From Neocallimastix lanati (nom. inval.) (taxonomy: Eukaryota > Neocallimastigomycota > Neocallimastigomycetes > Neocallimastigales > Neocallimastigaceae): DNA of 22,500 bases. The notes under the pieces were generated by a model that was not told the origin of the DNA, did not search any database, and saw nothing but the letters and a program-made list of their open reading frames with translations. Location of the stretch: assembly GCA_016946835.1 (NCBI GenBank), contig JACVTC010000034.1, forward strand, positions 785,001 to 807,500, in the 5' to 3' direction. The position numbers were made by a program, and so were the translations under genes. This document shows positions 1 to 12,497 of this stretch, one piece after another (position 1 is the first letter of the stretch; every line of letters begins with the position of its first letter).

Positions 1-2816
<2,816 letters not shown>

Positions 2817-3624
2817 TTTTTTTTATATATTGGAATAATAATAATAATAATAAAAAAGAATATTTCTTTCTTCTTATCTTCCTTTTTTTTGGTATGTTGT
2901 TGGTATATTTATTACTACTAAATTCATTAAATAAAAAATATGTATATATATTAATATTATTACTGAAATTATTAAATATAATATAAAATTCTTTATAATA
3001 ATATTATCATTTTATCAACTAAAAATAAAATAAAAATAAAAAATAAAAAATAAAAAATAAAAAAAGATATATTAATATTATTATTATATATAGTTATATA
3101 TAATTTTAATAAATATTATTTAATAATATTAATACTACTTTAATCATATCCTTTAGCTTATTGAAAAAAAAAAAAAAAAAATATTATGAAATATTATTAG
3201 AAACCTTTTCTTCTAGCTAATTGTAAATCATAATAAAATATATAATATATATATAATTATTATTTTTATTGTAATTATATTTTATATAGAAAATTCAAAA
3301 TAATAATTAATTATAATAATAATTAAAGTTAAAATTTTTAAAATTTCGACCTTTATACTTTTATGTAATTAATAATTGTAAAGTATATATAATTATATAA
3401 TTATATATTTTTATATAATGAAAAATAAAAAAAAAAATTAGAATTTTTAGTTTTATAATGTAGTTCTATAATTTGTAATAATAAAATATTATTAAAAGGG
3501 AAAAAACTTTAATTGCTTTATAATAGATTATTAATAAAGAAAAAAATAAAAAATAAAAAATGAAATAAAATAAAATAAAATATAAAATAAAAAAATAAAT
3601 ATATAAAGAGTTTGTAGATGTATG

Positions 3625-3669
<45 letters not shown>

Positions 3670-3784
3670 TTCGTTTGTTAAGTGAATTAGAAATTAGATA
3701 CACTTTATAAAAAAAAAAATTAAAATGTTTTTTGAATTAATTATTAAATTATAAATTAATAAAATATTATTATATAAAACGAAT

Positions 3785-3831
<47 letters not shown>

Positions 3832-3875
3832 TTAGATTTTTAAATAATTAAAAATTTTAATATAAATATATAAAG

Positions 3876-3906
<31 letters not shown>

Positions 3907-4220
3907 AAAAAAAAACTAATTATTTAATAATAATAATTAACATATATACTTTATATAAGAAATTTTAATAGATATATAAAAATATATAAACTATACATGT
4001 ATGATTATTAATAATTAATGATATATATATACCATTTATTTCTATAAATATTTTATTTTTTTTTTTTTTTGTTCTTATCACATGACATATAAACATAGTA
4101 TAAGTTTATAAATTAATTATGATATTTTTTTATTTCTTATTTTCAACTTATTCTTTATAATTTTTAATAAAGTTTTAATTCTAATGTTGAAATTTAAATT
4201 TCTGTATATTATAAAATTAA

Positions 4221-4265
<45 letters not shown>

Positions 4266-4490
4266 TTTTACTGATTTATATATTATATAATAAAATTTAT
4301 GGATTTCATCTTTTTATTTAATCAGATTTTTTAAAAAAAAGTATATAATAAAAAAAAAAATTTTTTTATATTATAAGTAATAAAGGTTCCTTTTTCATTT
4401 TAATGTTTTATTTTTATAATAAAGATAGGATTAAATTTTATTTATGCTTTTATATATATATATATATATATCTTCATGAACTAATATTTA
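2817..4490. other. AT-rich intergenic DNA, no gene recognised
   Basis: Homopolymer A and T runs, AT dinucleotide stretches (for example 3799-3827) and a short (AAT)n at 4220-4264. Short islands near 3140-3230 and 3340-3365 contain splice-like words on the minus strand (for example TTAG followed by CTAGAAGAAAAG and then GT), but I could not chain them to the minus-strand gene in phase. This stretch should include the promoter of that gene, but no specific element can be named. Confidence 0.6.
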
Positions 4491-4812
4491 GTGAAACTTT
4501 CTGAAAGATTTTCTTCTAAATTTATGAATTTCCTAATTTTATTATATTTCCTTCTATTAGAATTCTTTAATATAATAATGCTATTGTTCTTTTCTTTCTA
4601 TTTAAATACCAATTTGTATAATATAATATTTGTGTTCTTAAGAGTATATTGTATATTTATATTTTTTTTTAAGACATTGTTTTTTTTTTTATATTCACCA
4701 TTTTTTCGTTTACAGCTTCTGGTCATTCTTTTTTTTTTTTTTTTAGAGATTCAATATATCACAAAAATCTTTGGATTCCTGTTCTACATAAGATTTTGGA
4801 GTTGATGTTGTA
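4491..4812 (-). pseudogene. Possible decayed coding fragments on the minus strand
   Basis: Read on the minus strand, 4810-4745 gives a plausible peptide (TPKSYVEQESKDFCDILNL, then stop). After a poly-A run, about 4735-4600 gives a second open stretch starting MTRSCKRKNGEYKKKN. The plus strand is open for 104 codons from a GTG, but that product is almost all Phe/Leu/Ile from T-rich sequence and is not credible. No intact gene or clear splice chain is seen. A relic next to the GC-richer island is possible; chance is also possible. Confidence 0.2.
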
Positions 4813-4839
4813 TTTTAAAAAAAAAAAAAAAAAATAATT

Positions 4840-4972
4840 GAGACACACATTATGAGTATCCATCTCCCATAATGACCATAACAGATATAACTGTTAAGTG
4901 TGATATACTGGCTAACTAGTACGGCATCGCCTCTCCACACGTCGTTACACATCTGCCTGGGGCTTTATTTCC
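4840..4972. repeat. GC-richer dispersed repeat, copy A
   Basis: Starts near ACACACATTATGAGTATCC and ends near TGCCTGGGGC. It is clearly richer in G and C than its surroundings. A diverged copy in the same orientation lies at about 6245-6385; shared anchors are ACACACA, GCATCCATCTC / GTATCCATCTC, CGTTA(T/C)AC and (T/C)T(A/G)C(T/C)TGG. The family is not recognised. Any frame through both copies is broken by stops, so it is either a non-coding element or an old coding relic. Confidence 0.5.
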
Positions 4973-5853
4973 CTAACATTCCTACATATATCTCCATTGA
5001 TCACAAGCATCGGAATTGAAACATTCACCCCTCCAGTGGGTGTAAATCATATTATCGGTGCCTATGATGAAGTTGTAGTGTTAGTATTACAGGGGTTAGG
5101 TCCAATATGCTGCCAAGGGAAAGCCTTTTGGATAACTGTTGTATTGTAATAATCAATAATCACTTACATGAATTGGAACTAAAATAAAGATATGCAAGAG
5201 AAACAAAATTATCAGATGTATAAAGTTGATGTTGTATAATTTGTTTTTTTGGACACTTCTTTAGTGATGATCATCTAGCTAAGGTATAGGATATAGTATA
5301 AGACAGTTGTTTTTCTTGATTCTATGATCTTGTTCTTCAGGAGTTAAAAGAAAAGATAAAAAAATTTTTTTTTAGAATTGTTATAGTTCGCTTGTAATTT
5401 GAATGAGAATTTGAATTACAATAAGGAAAATTGTTTTTTTACATGATGAAGAGAATCTGAAAGTATTTCATGGATTTCAGGGATTGTGGTTATTTTTTTT
5501 TTTTTTTTTTTGATTATTATTAAAAATAGTATTAAATTGGATCATCTGCTGAACAATCCTATTTTAGTGATCACATCACCAACATTTCACTTAGAATAGA
5601 AGGGAAGAGACTAATAATTTTTTTTTTGTATTTGCTTTTGTTTTCGTTTTTCTGAAGTATTGAAAAAAGACCTTCATTATAGATAACTATTAATGTATAT
5701 TTCATTCCACTCTGATTTATCTACTGAATGACTAAATTTATTATTTGTATTCTTTTTTTAACCTTGTCATATACCTTTTGTTTTATATTCTTAAAAGGTG
5801 ACATCAACATCAACATCAAATTTCACCTTCATAAAAATTAATAGAACCCTTCA

Positions 5854-6131
5854 ATGTCATTAAAAATTAGGTTTACTTATTTTATTTCACATCAAATTAA
5901 ATATCTAATTTACGCTAATGAATCATCACTTGAAAATGGCAATAATATAAACATTTTTTTTTTGAAGAAGAAGTCATCAGTCAATGATTCAGTATGTAAA
6001 ATAATTGCAAGTTTAATATTCATTAGGTTAAATTCTTTCAAATGGGTAAAATCAGCCCTGCTGAAATAGCAATCATTAGAAGAATCATTCACTTTTTGGT
6101 GAAAAAGGTTTAACAATGATAGTAATGTCAT
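5854..6131. pseudogene. Overlapping short open frames on both strands, probable relic
   Basis: The plus strand is open for 71 codons (5854-6069, ending NSFKWVKSALLK) and the minus strand for 73 codons (6131-5910, containing SRADFTHLKEFNLMN). Neither shows a recognised motif. Both cross a poly-T/A tract that inserts FFF or KKK, and neither is flanked by convincing splice sites that would extend it. The composition is more coding-like than the surrounding desert, so a remnant of a decayed gene is my best reading, on an undecided strand. Confidence 0.25.
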
Positions 6132-6244
6132 TCTCTATATATGAAATATACTTTTTTAAATAATTTTGAAAAAATAAAATTAAAATTCAAAAATTTAAAA
6201 AAAAAAAAAATTTCTATTATAAAGTCAAAAAAATATAGGGATAT

Positions 6245-6385
6245 GGACACACACACAAAATGGGCATCCATCTCTCATTAGTACCCCCAATAGTTATTAC
6301 TATAGATTTAATGATATATGGCATACCAATACATCATCGCTGCTCAGAATGCTTCGTTATACGTCTACTTGGAGCTGAATTCTTT
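6245..6385. repeat. GC-richer dispersed repeat, copy B
   Basis: Diverged direct copy of 4840-4972, about 1.4 kb downstream. Starts ACACACACAAAATGGGCATC and ends near CTTGGAGCTGAATTC. In this copy one forward frame is open from an ATG at 6260 (MGIHLSLVPPIVITIDLMIY...), but the same frame in copy A has several early stops, so I do not call it a gene. Confidence 0.5.
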
Positions 6386-6995
6386 ATACATCTTCATTTA
6401 TTTATGTTTTTTTTTTTTTATGTATATATATATGTATATATATAAATTCATGATGAATTAATTTTAATTGGTTTAAATCCCTTTAATTATATTTTAATTT
6501 TTTTTATCATTATTTGTTTTAATTTTTTTTTTTTTTTTTTTTAAAAATAATAATCAAGATTAAACTTAAACTCCCAAAAAAAAAAAAAAAATTAAAATTA
6601 GGATAATAAAATTAAGGATAATATAGATATATATATACATATATAAATTTTAAATAATTAAAACAAAAAAAAAAAAAAAAAAAAATAGATTATACTTATT
6701 TAACATTATTTATTATTCATTATGTATTATTTATTTAATAAATTATTATGTATTTATTTATTTATTATAAAAAAAAGGTTAAATATATATATGTATAATA
6801 TTATATATATAATAGTATTCAATAATATTTGTTATTTATAATTATTTTATTCATTTTACTAAAGAATCCTGAATCAACTCCAACTGAATATTAAAATTTA
6901 TATTTAATCAAAATCATTCCATGGTTCACTAAGAGAGTTTCAAACAATTGTTATATTGTTAATAAAAATGAAAAAAAATATATGGTTATTATATT
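6386..6995. other. AT-rich intergenic DNA
   Basis: Homopolymer runs, AT dinucleotides and TTTATTA/ATTTATTT-type words. A slightly less AT-rich patch at 6860-6960 has no open frame of note. Nothing else is seen before the target-site duplication at 6996. Confidence 0.6.
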
Positions 6996-7004
6996 GATTT
7001 TTAC
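6996..7004. repeat. Left target-site duplication GATTTTTAC
   Basis: Nine bases directly before the GGG end of the element, identical to 8688-8696. Confidence 0.75.
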
Positions 7005-7098
7005 GGGAGAGTTGCATTTCGCCAGATTGCATTTAGACAAGTGGCGTATTATTAAAATGTTGCATTTCCCCAAGTTACATTTCGACAAGTGGCGTATT
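7005..7098. repeat. Left terminal inverted repeat with 48-bp subterminal duplication
   Basis: GTTGCATTT occurs at 7011 and 7059, and GTGGCGTATT at 7041 and 7089, giving two tandem 48-bp units. Each unit contains two GCATTT/ACATTT words, so the end is a cluster of short repeats that could serve as transposase binding sites (inference). Confidence 0.7.
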
Positions 7099-7120
7099 GA
7101 TATAAATAAATGAATAAATA

Positions 7121-7210
7121 AATAAATAAAAATTCAAAATAATTTTTTTAAATAAATAAAAATTCAAAATAATTTTTTTAAATAAATAAAAATTCAAAAT
7201 AATTTTTTTA
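7121..7210. repeat. Three identical 30-bp tandem units
   Basis: Units 7121-7150, 7151-7180 and 7181-7210 each read AATAAATAAAAATTCAAAAT followed by AATTTTTTTA with no visible mismatch, so the amplification is recent. They lie just inside the left end of the element. Confidence 0.9.
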
Positions 7211-7319
7211 AACTTGTTTTTATTATATTTTATAATTAATTATAGATATTTTTTAAAATAAAATAATTATTAATAATATTTAATTATAAAAATAAATTTA
7301 ATTATAAAAATATATTTTA

Positions 7320-7982
7320 ATATTTTGTAAAAAATTAATATTATAATAATATTTTAATTATAAAAATATATTTTAAAAAAATAATATTTTATCATAAAAA
7401 TATATTTTAATGTTCTTAAGCTAACCTAATCTAATAAAGATTAAAAATACTTTAATAATTATTGTATTTATTCATTTATTTTCTTTTTAAAATAATTTTT
7501 ACTATTAAAAAAATTATTATATATTTTAATATTTTGTAAAATAGTAATAAAATAATTATTTAATTTAAAATATTTAATTATAAAAATATATTTAATTATA
7601 AAGATATATTTTAATATTTTGTAAAATAGTAATAAAATAATTATTTAATTTAAAATATTTAATTATAAAAATATATTTAATTATAAAGATATATTTTAAT
7701 ATTTTGTAAAATAGTAATAAAATAATTATTTAAAATATTTAATTATAAAAATATATTTAATTATAAAGATATATTTTAATATTTTGTAAAAAATAATATT
7801 ATAACAATACTTTAATTATAAAAATATATTTTTAAAATAATAAAATTTTATCATAAAAATATATTTTAATGTTATTAAGCTAACCTAATCTAATAAAGAT
7901 TAAAAATACTTTAATAATTATTGTATTTATTCATTTATTCTCTTTTTAAAATAATTTTTACTATTAAGAAATTATTATTATA
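7320..7982. repeat. Direct repeat at 459-bp offset enclosing an 85-bp tandem array
   Basis: The block around AAGCTAACCTAATCTAATAA (7418 onward) recurs 459 bp later (7877 onward), and similarity covers roughly 7320-7525 against 7779-7982. Between them an 85-bp unit containing TTTTGTAAAATAGTAATAAA is repeated (GTAAAA words at 7536, 7621, 7706 and, after an 80-bp step, 7786). All lie inside the 7005-8687 element. Confidence 0.8.
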
Positions 7983-7983
7983 T

Positions 7984-8016
7984 ATGACAGAATTCATTTG
8001 GTCAATTTTCTGTCAT
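7984..8016. other. Perfect 9-bp inverted repeat (hairpin) inside the element
   Basis: ATGACAGAA (7984-7992) and TTCTGTCAT (8008-8016) are exact reverse complements separated by 15 bases. The pair sits where the 459-bp direct repeat loses similarity. Confidence 0.6.
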
Positions 8017-8687
8017 TTCTTAATAATCTATTATTTAATCAATAATTTTTATATATAAGTTTATTATATTTTTTATTATATAAAGTATAAAAATTTTTAT
8101 ATTAGAATTTTATATTTATTTTTATATTTAATAACTAATATAATTTTCATCGTTATTATAAAAATATTATTATTGATGTTTCTGTAATTATTGCTACAGT
8201 TTATATTATTTATTTATTATTTATTATATATTATTTATTATTAATTTATAAAATACTATAAGAAAAACTTTTTTACATTTTTCTTAAGTAGGTAAATATT
8301 ATTTTTATTAATTCATTTATATATATATTTGTAAATAATAATAATATTATTTATAATTTAATCGTCATTATTATTATTAATGACAATCCTTTTATAATTA
8401 TAGCAATACTGTTTATATTATTATTTTTTTTATTAATTATATTACTATATTGTTTATTTTATTATTATTATTATTTTTTTTTTTATTTATTATTTATCAA
8501 TTTATTATTTATTTAAACAGATATTTGTAAAGCTATTTATATATGAAAAAAAATTTTTTAATATTTAAATATTTACTTCAAAAATATAAATACATCAATA
8601 TTAAAAATATTTAATTTTATTTATTTATTTAATAATTCTCATTCTAGCAACTTGGCGAATTGCAATTTGGCGAAATGCCCCACACCC

Positions 8688-8696
8688 GATTTTTAC
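8688..8696. repeat. Right target-site duplication GATTTTTAC
   Basis: Nine bases directly after the CCC end of the element, identical to 6996-7004. Confidence 0.75.
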
Positions 8697-8914
8697 ATAA
8701 AGAAATAAATTTGATATTGATGTCAACTTCTATCCTTCTTGAAGATTATAAAAAAAAAAAAAAAAATACAGTATAAAAATTAAAAAAGATAAAATTTATA
8801 ATTAAAATATTGAAAGAAAAGTAATAACGAGGTATTAATATAATTTAGATTTAATTTCAAATCACAGATTTAATGAATATTGTATATTATATATATTATT
8901 ATATATTTTATAAA
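8697..8914. other. AT-rich spacer between two repeat elements
   Basis: About 218 bp of AT-rich DNA without an open frame, between the two TIR-bearing elements. Confidence 0.5.
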
Positions 8915-9714
8915 TATGAATGTGTATCATTTCGCAAATGTGCATTTCGAAATGTGGCTTAAAATATATTTTATTAATTGCCACATTATATATAATTTTT
9001 TTTACTAATAAATAAATAATTAAATAAATAATAAAAATTATTTTTGAAATAAGTTTTTAAATAAATAAATAATAAATATAATAAATAATAAATATAATAA
9101 ATAATAAATATAATAAATAATAACAAATAATAAATATAATAAATAAATATAATAAATAATGAATAAATAAATAAATATTTTATTTTTCTAATTAAAAAAA
9201 TGAATAATTAACATTAATTTTTTATTCAGAATAAATATAAATATTTCAAATATTAAGCAGTAAAAAAAAAATATTTTCATATATACTTTATATTACTGTT
9301 ATATTAAAAAATTATATATTATTTATTATAAATAATAAATAATTAAATATATGTAATAAATTACTAAATAACTAAATAAATGATTATAATTTTATTTTTT
9401 AAATATTAAAAATAAAATCATTTTATAGACACTATTAAAATCTACATAATTCATTTATTTGTTATTAAAAAAATTTATTGGAAACGGAGGAAAATTTTAG
9501 AATTGAAATAAGTGAAATAAATCGAGGAAAAAAGTAAATTATTATTAACAGAAAATATATATTTATTTTTTCAAATGAAAAGAAGGTATATAGATGCACT
9601 GAATATAGACATGGGGTTAATATGTTTTGATTTTAACGTTTATTTTTTAAAAAATTTTTAAACCATATTTTGCGAAATGCACAATTGCTAAATACTGCTA
9701 AATACACATCACCC
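8915..9714. mobile_element. Degenerate TIR element related to the 7005-8687 element
   Basis: The left end ATGTGTATCATTTCGCAAAT (8920 onward) and the reverse complement of the right end (GGGTGATGTGTATTT from 9714 inward) share ATGTGTAT, an exact TGTGCATTTCG (8939-8949 against 9683-9673) and a following AAAT(G/A)TGG(C/T)TTAAAA. The right end has an extra TTTAGCAGTATTTAGC stretch. The CATTTCGC words match the end motif of the upstream element, so the two may be one family. No matching 9-bp flanks are visible (TTTTATAAA against TATTATTAT). The ~800-bp interior is AT-rich, with AATAAATAT-type tandem words at 9060-9175 and no coding potential. Confidence 0.5.
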
Positions 9715-10432
9715 TATTATTATTTTTGCAAAATCATATATATAATTAAATATTTAATTTTAATTATAATTTTTCTTGATCTAATATTAATTAAACCATT
9801 AGTAATTATTTAAAAGAAAGTAAGTAATAATACTGAAGATATTGTTTGAAATAATATTATTTATTAATTATTTTTAATAAATTCTTTGATAATAATATAA
9901 CACTAATATTATTCAATACATTATATTCTCTCTATAATACTATATATTTCATATATTTCAATTAACAAATGCCAGAAACGGTAATTGAATTTTTATAGTA
10001 TTTACCAATTTTATTATATATTATTCATTTTTATGTATTGTATATTATATATAAATATATTATATATATACATTTATAATATATATATTTCAATATATAT
10101 ATATTAATAAATTAAACTTAATCTGCATTTCTTTAATTATTCCTATAAAAAAAAAATACATAAATAATTAAATAAAATAAAATTTTTTTTAAAATAATTA
10201 ATTGTTTATTTATTTTTAATAGGAATAATTAATAAGCAATTAGAAATTTTCATTTTTTAACAATAATTATTTAATTCTATTCAGTGTAATGAGTAATAAT
10301 GCAATAATCTTGCATACACTGGCTATTTTTATTTTCAATCTAGGTCTATAATTATTTTATAAATGCCTATAATCATTTTATCGAAGACCCAATTCAATAT
10401 TATTGATTAAAGAGTTATATATAGAAATTAAA
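9715..10432. other. AT-rich intergenic DNA
   Basis: AT-rich sequence with ATATAT stretches near 10020-10110. No open frame, RNA gene or repeat of note. Confidence 0.6.
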
Positions 10433-10972
10433 AATAAAATAAAATAAAATAAAATAAAATAAAATAAAATAAAATAAAATAAAATAAAATAAAATAAAAT
10501 AAAATAAAATAAAATAAAATAAAATAAAATAAAATAAAATAAAATAAAATAAAATAAAATAAAATAAAATAAAATAAAATAAAATAAAATAAAATAAAAT
10601 AAAATAAATAGTAGAACATAAATATAAGTACAGATTGAATAAAATAAAATAAAATAAAATAAAATAAAATAAAATAAAATAAAATAAAATAAAATAAAAT
10701 AAAATAAATAGTAGAACATAAATATAAGTACAGATTGAATAAAATAAAATAAAATAAAATAAAATAAAATAAAATAAAATAAAATAAAATAAAATAAAAT
10801 AAAATAAAATAAAATAAAATAAAATAAAATAAAATAAAATAAAATAAAATAAAATAAAATAAAATAAAATAAAATAAAATAAAATAAAATAAAATAAAAT
10901 AAAATAAAATAAAATAAAATAAAATAAAATAAAATAAAATAAAATAAAATAAAATAAAATAAAATAAAATAA
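10433..10972. repeat. TAAAA pentanucleotide array with two 36-bp interruptions
   Basis: Near-perfect (AAAAT)n in three blocks: about 10433-10606, 10638-10706 and 10738-10972. They are separated by two copies of an insert reading AATAGTAGAACATAAATATA then AGTACAGATTGAAT, exactly 100 bp apart (GTAGAACATA at 10611 and 10711). The forward frames on the minus strand read as LFYFI repeats, a translation artefact. Confidence 0.95.
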
Positions 10973-11520
10973 ATAAAATAAATAGTGAAATAATATAAAT
11001 ATTAAAGTATTAATAAAAATAAAATAAAATAAATAGTGAAATAATATAAATATTAAAGTATTAATAAAAATAAAATAAAATAAAATAAATAGTGAAATAA
11101 TATAAATATTAAAGTATTAATAAAAATAAAATAAAATAAAATAAATAGTGAAATAATATAAATATTAAAGTATTAATAAAAATAAAATAAAATAAAATAA
11201 ATAGTGAAATAATATAAATATTAAAGTATTAATAAAAATAAAATAAAATAAAATAAATAGTGAAATAATATAAATATTAAAGTATTAATAAAAATAAAAT
11301 AAAATAAAATAAATAGTGAAATAATATAAATATTAAAGTATTAATAAAAATAAAATAAAATAAATAGTGAAATAATATAAATATTAAAGTATTAATAAAA
11401 ATAAAATAAAATAAAATAAATAGTGAAATAATATAAATATTAAAGTATTAATAAAAATAAAATAAAATAAAATAAATAGTGAAGTAATATAAATATTAAA
11501 GTATTAATAAAAATAAAATA
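10973..11520. repeat. 51/56-bp minisatellite, 10 units
   Basis: Ten copies of AAATAGTGAAATAATATAAA followed by TATTAAAGTATTAATAAAAA and a variable TAAAA block. The spacing of AGTGAA is 51 or 56 bp, so unit length varies by one TAAAA pentamer. The last unit has a single change (GAAGTAAT). The array directly continues the TAAAA tract upstream, and its unit contains the same pentamer. Confidence 0.95.
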
Positions 11521-12299
11521 ATATAATATAATATAATATAAAATAAAATAATAATAATAAATAAAACTTATGTAAATATTATATAAATTAAATATTATTA
11601 TGAAAAGAATTTTTTATGAATATTCAAATATAAATATTATTTATATAAAAATAAAAAATTATTAATACACTTTTTTTTTTCTGTAACAATGAAAAAGGAG
11701 GAATAGAAGTAAATATATAAATATATATATATCATTAATTAATATATTATATTTAAATAACTAAATAATTATATGTATATGTTATTTTTTTAAATATAAT
11801 TAATTAATATAATATTTGCAAAAATAATTAATATTATTATTAATTTTTCATATATAATTTTTTAATTTTTAGTATTTACGATTTTCTTTAAAATAATTTT
11901 TTTAATATAAATTAAAAAATAAAATATATATATATATATGAAATATAATAAGATATATCTATTATTAATATTTTATTTTTTATTAATATTTTATTTTTAT
12001 CTTTGTAGTATTATTTAATTTATCTTCAGCAGGAATAAAACTGTACAACATTGACTTTACCCACAAAAAGAATTAAAAAAAATATTAAAAAATAAAACAA
12101 ATTAATGAAAATATTAAAATTTTCATTTTTTTAATAATAATAATTATAAAAAAAAAAAAAAAAAAGCTATATATATGTATATTTTTACTATTATTATTAT
12201 TATTATTATTATTATTATCAATTATTATTATTGTTCAAGATTTTAAATTTATTTAATTTATTCACTTATATAATTTATATATTTAATTTATTATTATTT
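11521..12299. other. AT-rich intergenic DNA
   Basis: ATATA runs, TATAATA words next to the minisatellite (11521-11545) and a short ATT tract at 12190-12220. A small less AT-rich patch at 12025-12075 has no useful open frame. Confidence 0.6.
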
Positions 12300-12497
12300 A
12301 ATTATTTATTATTTATTATTCATTATCCAATTATTTATTATTTATTATTTATAATTCAATTATTTATTATTTATTATTTATTATTTATTATTTATTATTT
12401 ATTATTTATTATTTATTATTTATTATTTATTATTTATTATTTATTATTTATTATTTATTATTTATTATTTATTATTTATTATTTATTATTTATTATT
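12300..12497. repeat. TTTATTA heptanucleotide array
   Basis: About 20 or more copies of a 7-bp TTTATTA unit, pure between about 12361 and 12496 and diverged upstream. Because 7 is not a multiple of 3, all forward frames stay open through it, which produces the Leu/Ile/Tyr-rich reading at 12231-12635. Confidence 0.9.

Larger units (their letters stand above)
4813..6240. other. GC-richer island with decayed coding-like sequence
   Basis: Base composition rises from about 4840 and falls again near 6150. A stop-free plus-strand stretch of 77 codons (4916-5146) contains TFTPPVGVNHIIGAYDEVV but no ATG. Minus-strand fragments such as LTPEEQDHRIKKNNCLILYP (about 5345-5285) are also open but end quickly in stops. 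At 5798-5828 a word is bounded by GGTGA and TCACC and contains three CATCAA units. The whole reads like a degraded mobile element or pseudogene; no family is recognised. Confidence 0.4.
7005..8687. mobile_element. Non-autonomous DNA transposon with TIRs and 9-bp target-site duplication (Mutator-like by TSD length)
   Basis: The left end GGGAGAGTTGCATTTCGCCA (7005 onward) pairs with the reverse complement of the right end, GGGTGTGGGGCATTTCGCCA (from 8687 inward); by eye 32 of 41 terminal positions match. A perfect direct repeat GATTTTTAC flanks the element on both sides (6996-7004 and 8688-8696). A 9-bp duplication is typical of Mutator/MULE elements, but the superfamily is inferred from that alone. 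The left end holds a second subterminal copy 48 bp inward (7059). The 1683-bp interior has no open frame that could be a transposase and is built of AT-rich tandem repeats. It must have been moved by a transposase encoded elsewhere, if still mobile at all. Confidence 0.75.

Noticed and set aside
3140-3370. Extra 5' exons of the minus-strand gene
   Set aside because: Short splice-like islands exist, but no acceptor lies close upstream of the ATG at 2816 and no chain keeps phase.
4840-4972. tRNA or SINE with pol III boxes in copy A
   Set aside because: TGGCTAACTAG resembles an A box loosely, but no GTTCGAnnC-type B box follows and no cloverleaf can be drawn.
4840-6385. LTR retrotransposon with copies A and B as LTRs
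   Set aside because: The copies are too short and too diverged, no TG...CA ends, no primer-binding site and no reverse transcriptase motif are visible.
10378-10719. LFYFI-repeat frames on the minus strand
   Set aside because: Translation of the TAAAA pentanucleotide array; a 5-bp repeat keeps several frames open without coding.
10973-11520. CRISPR-like array
   Set aside because: The units are contiguous tandem copies with no unique spacers, and the genome is eukaryotic.
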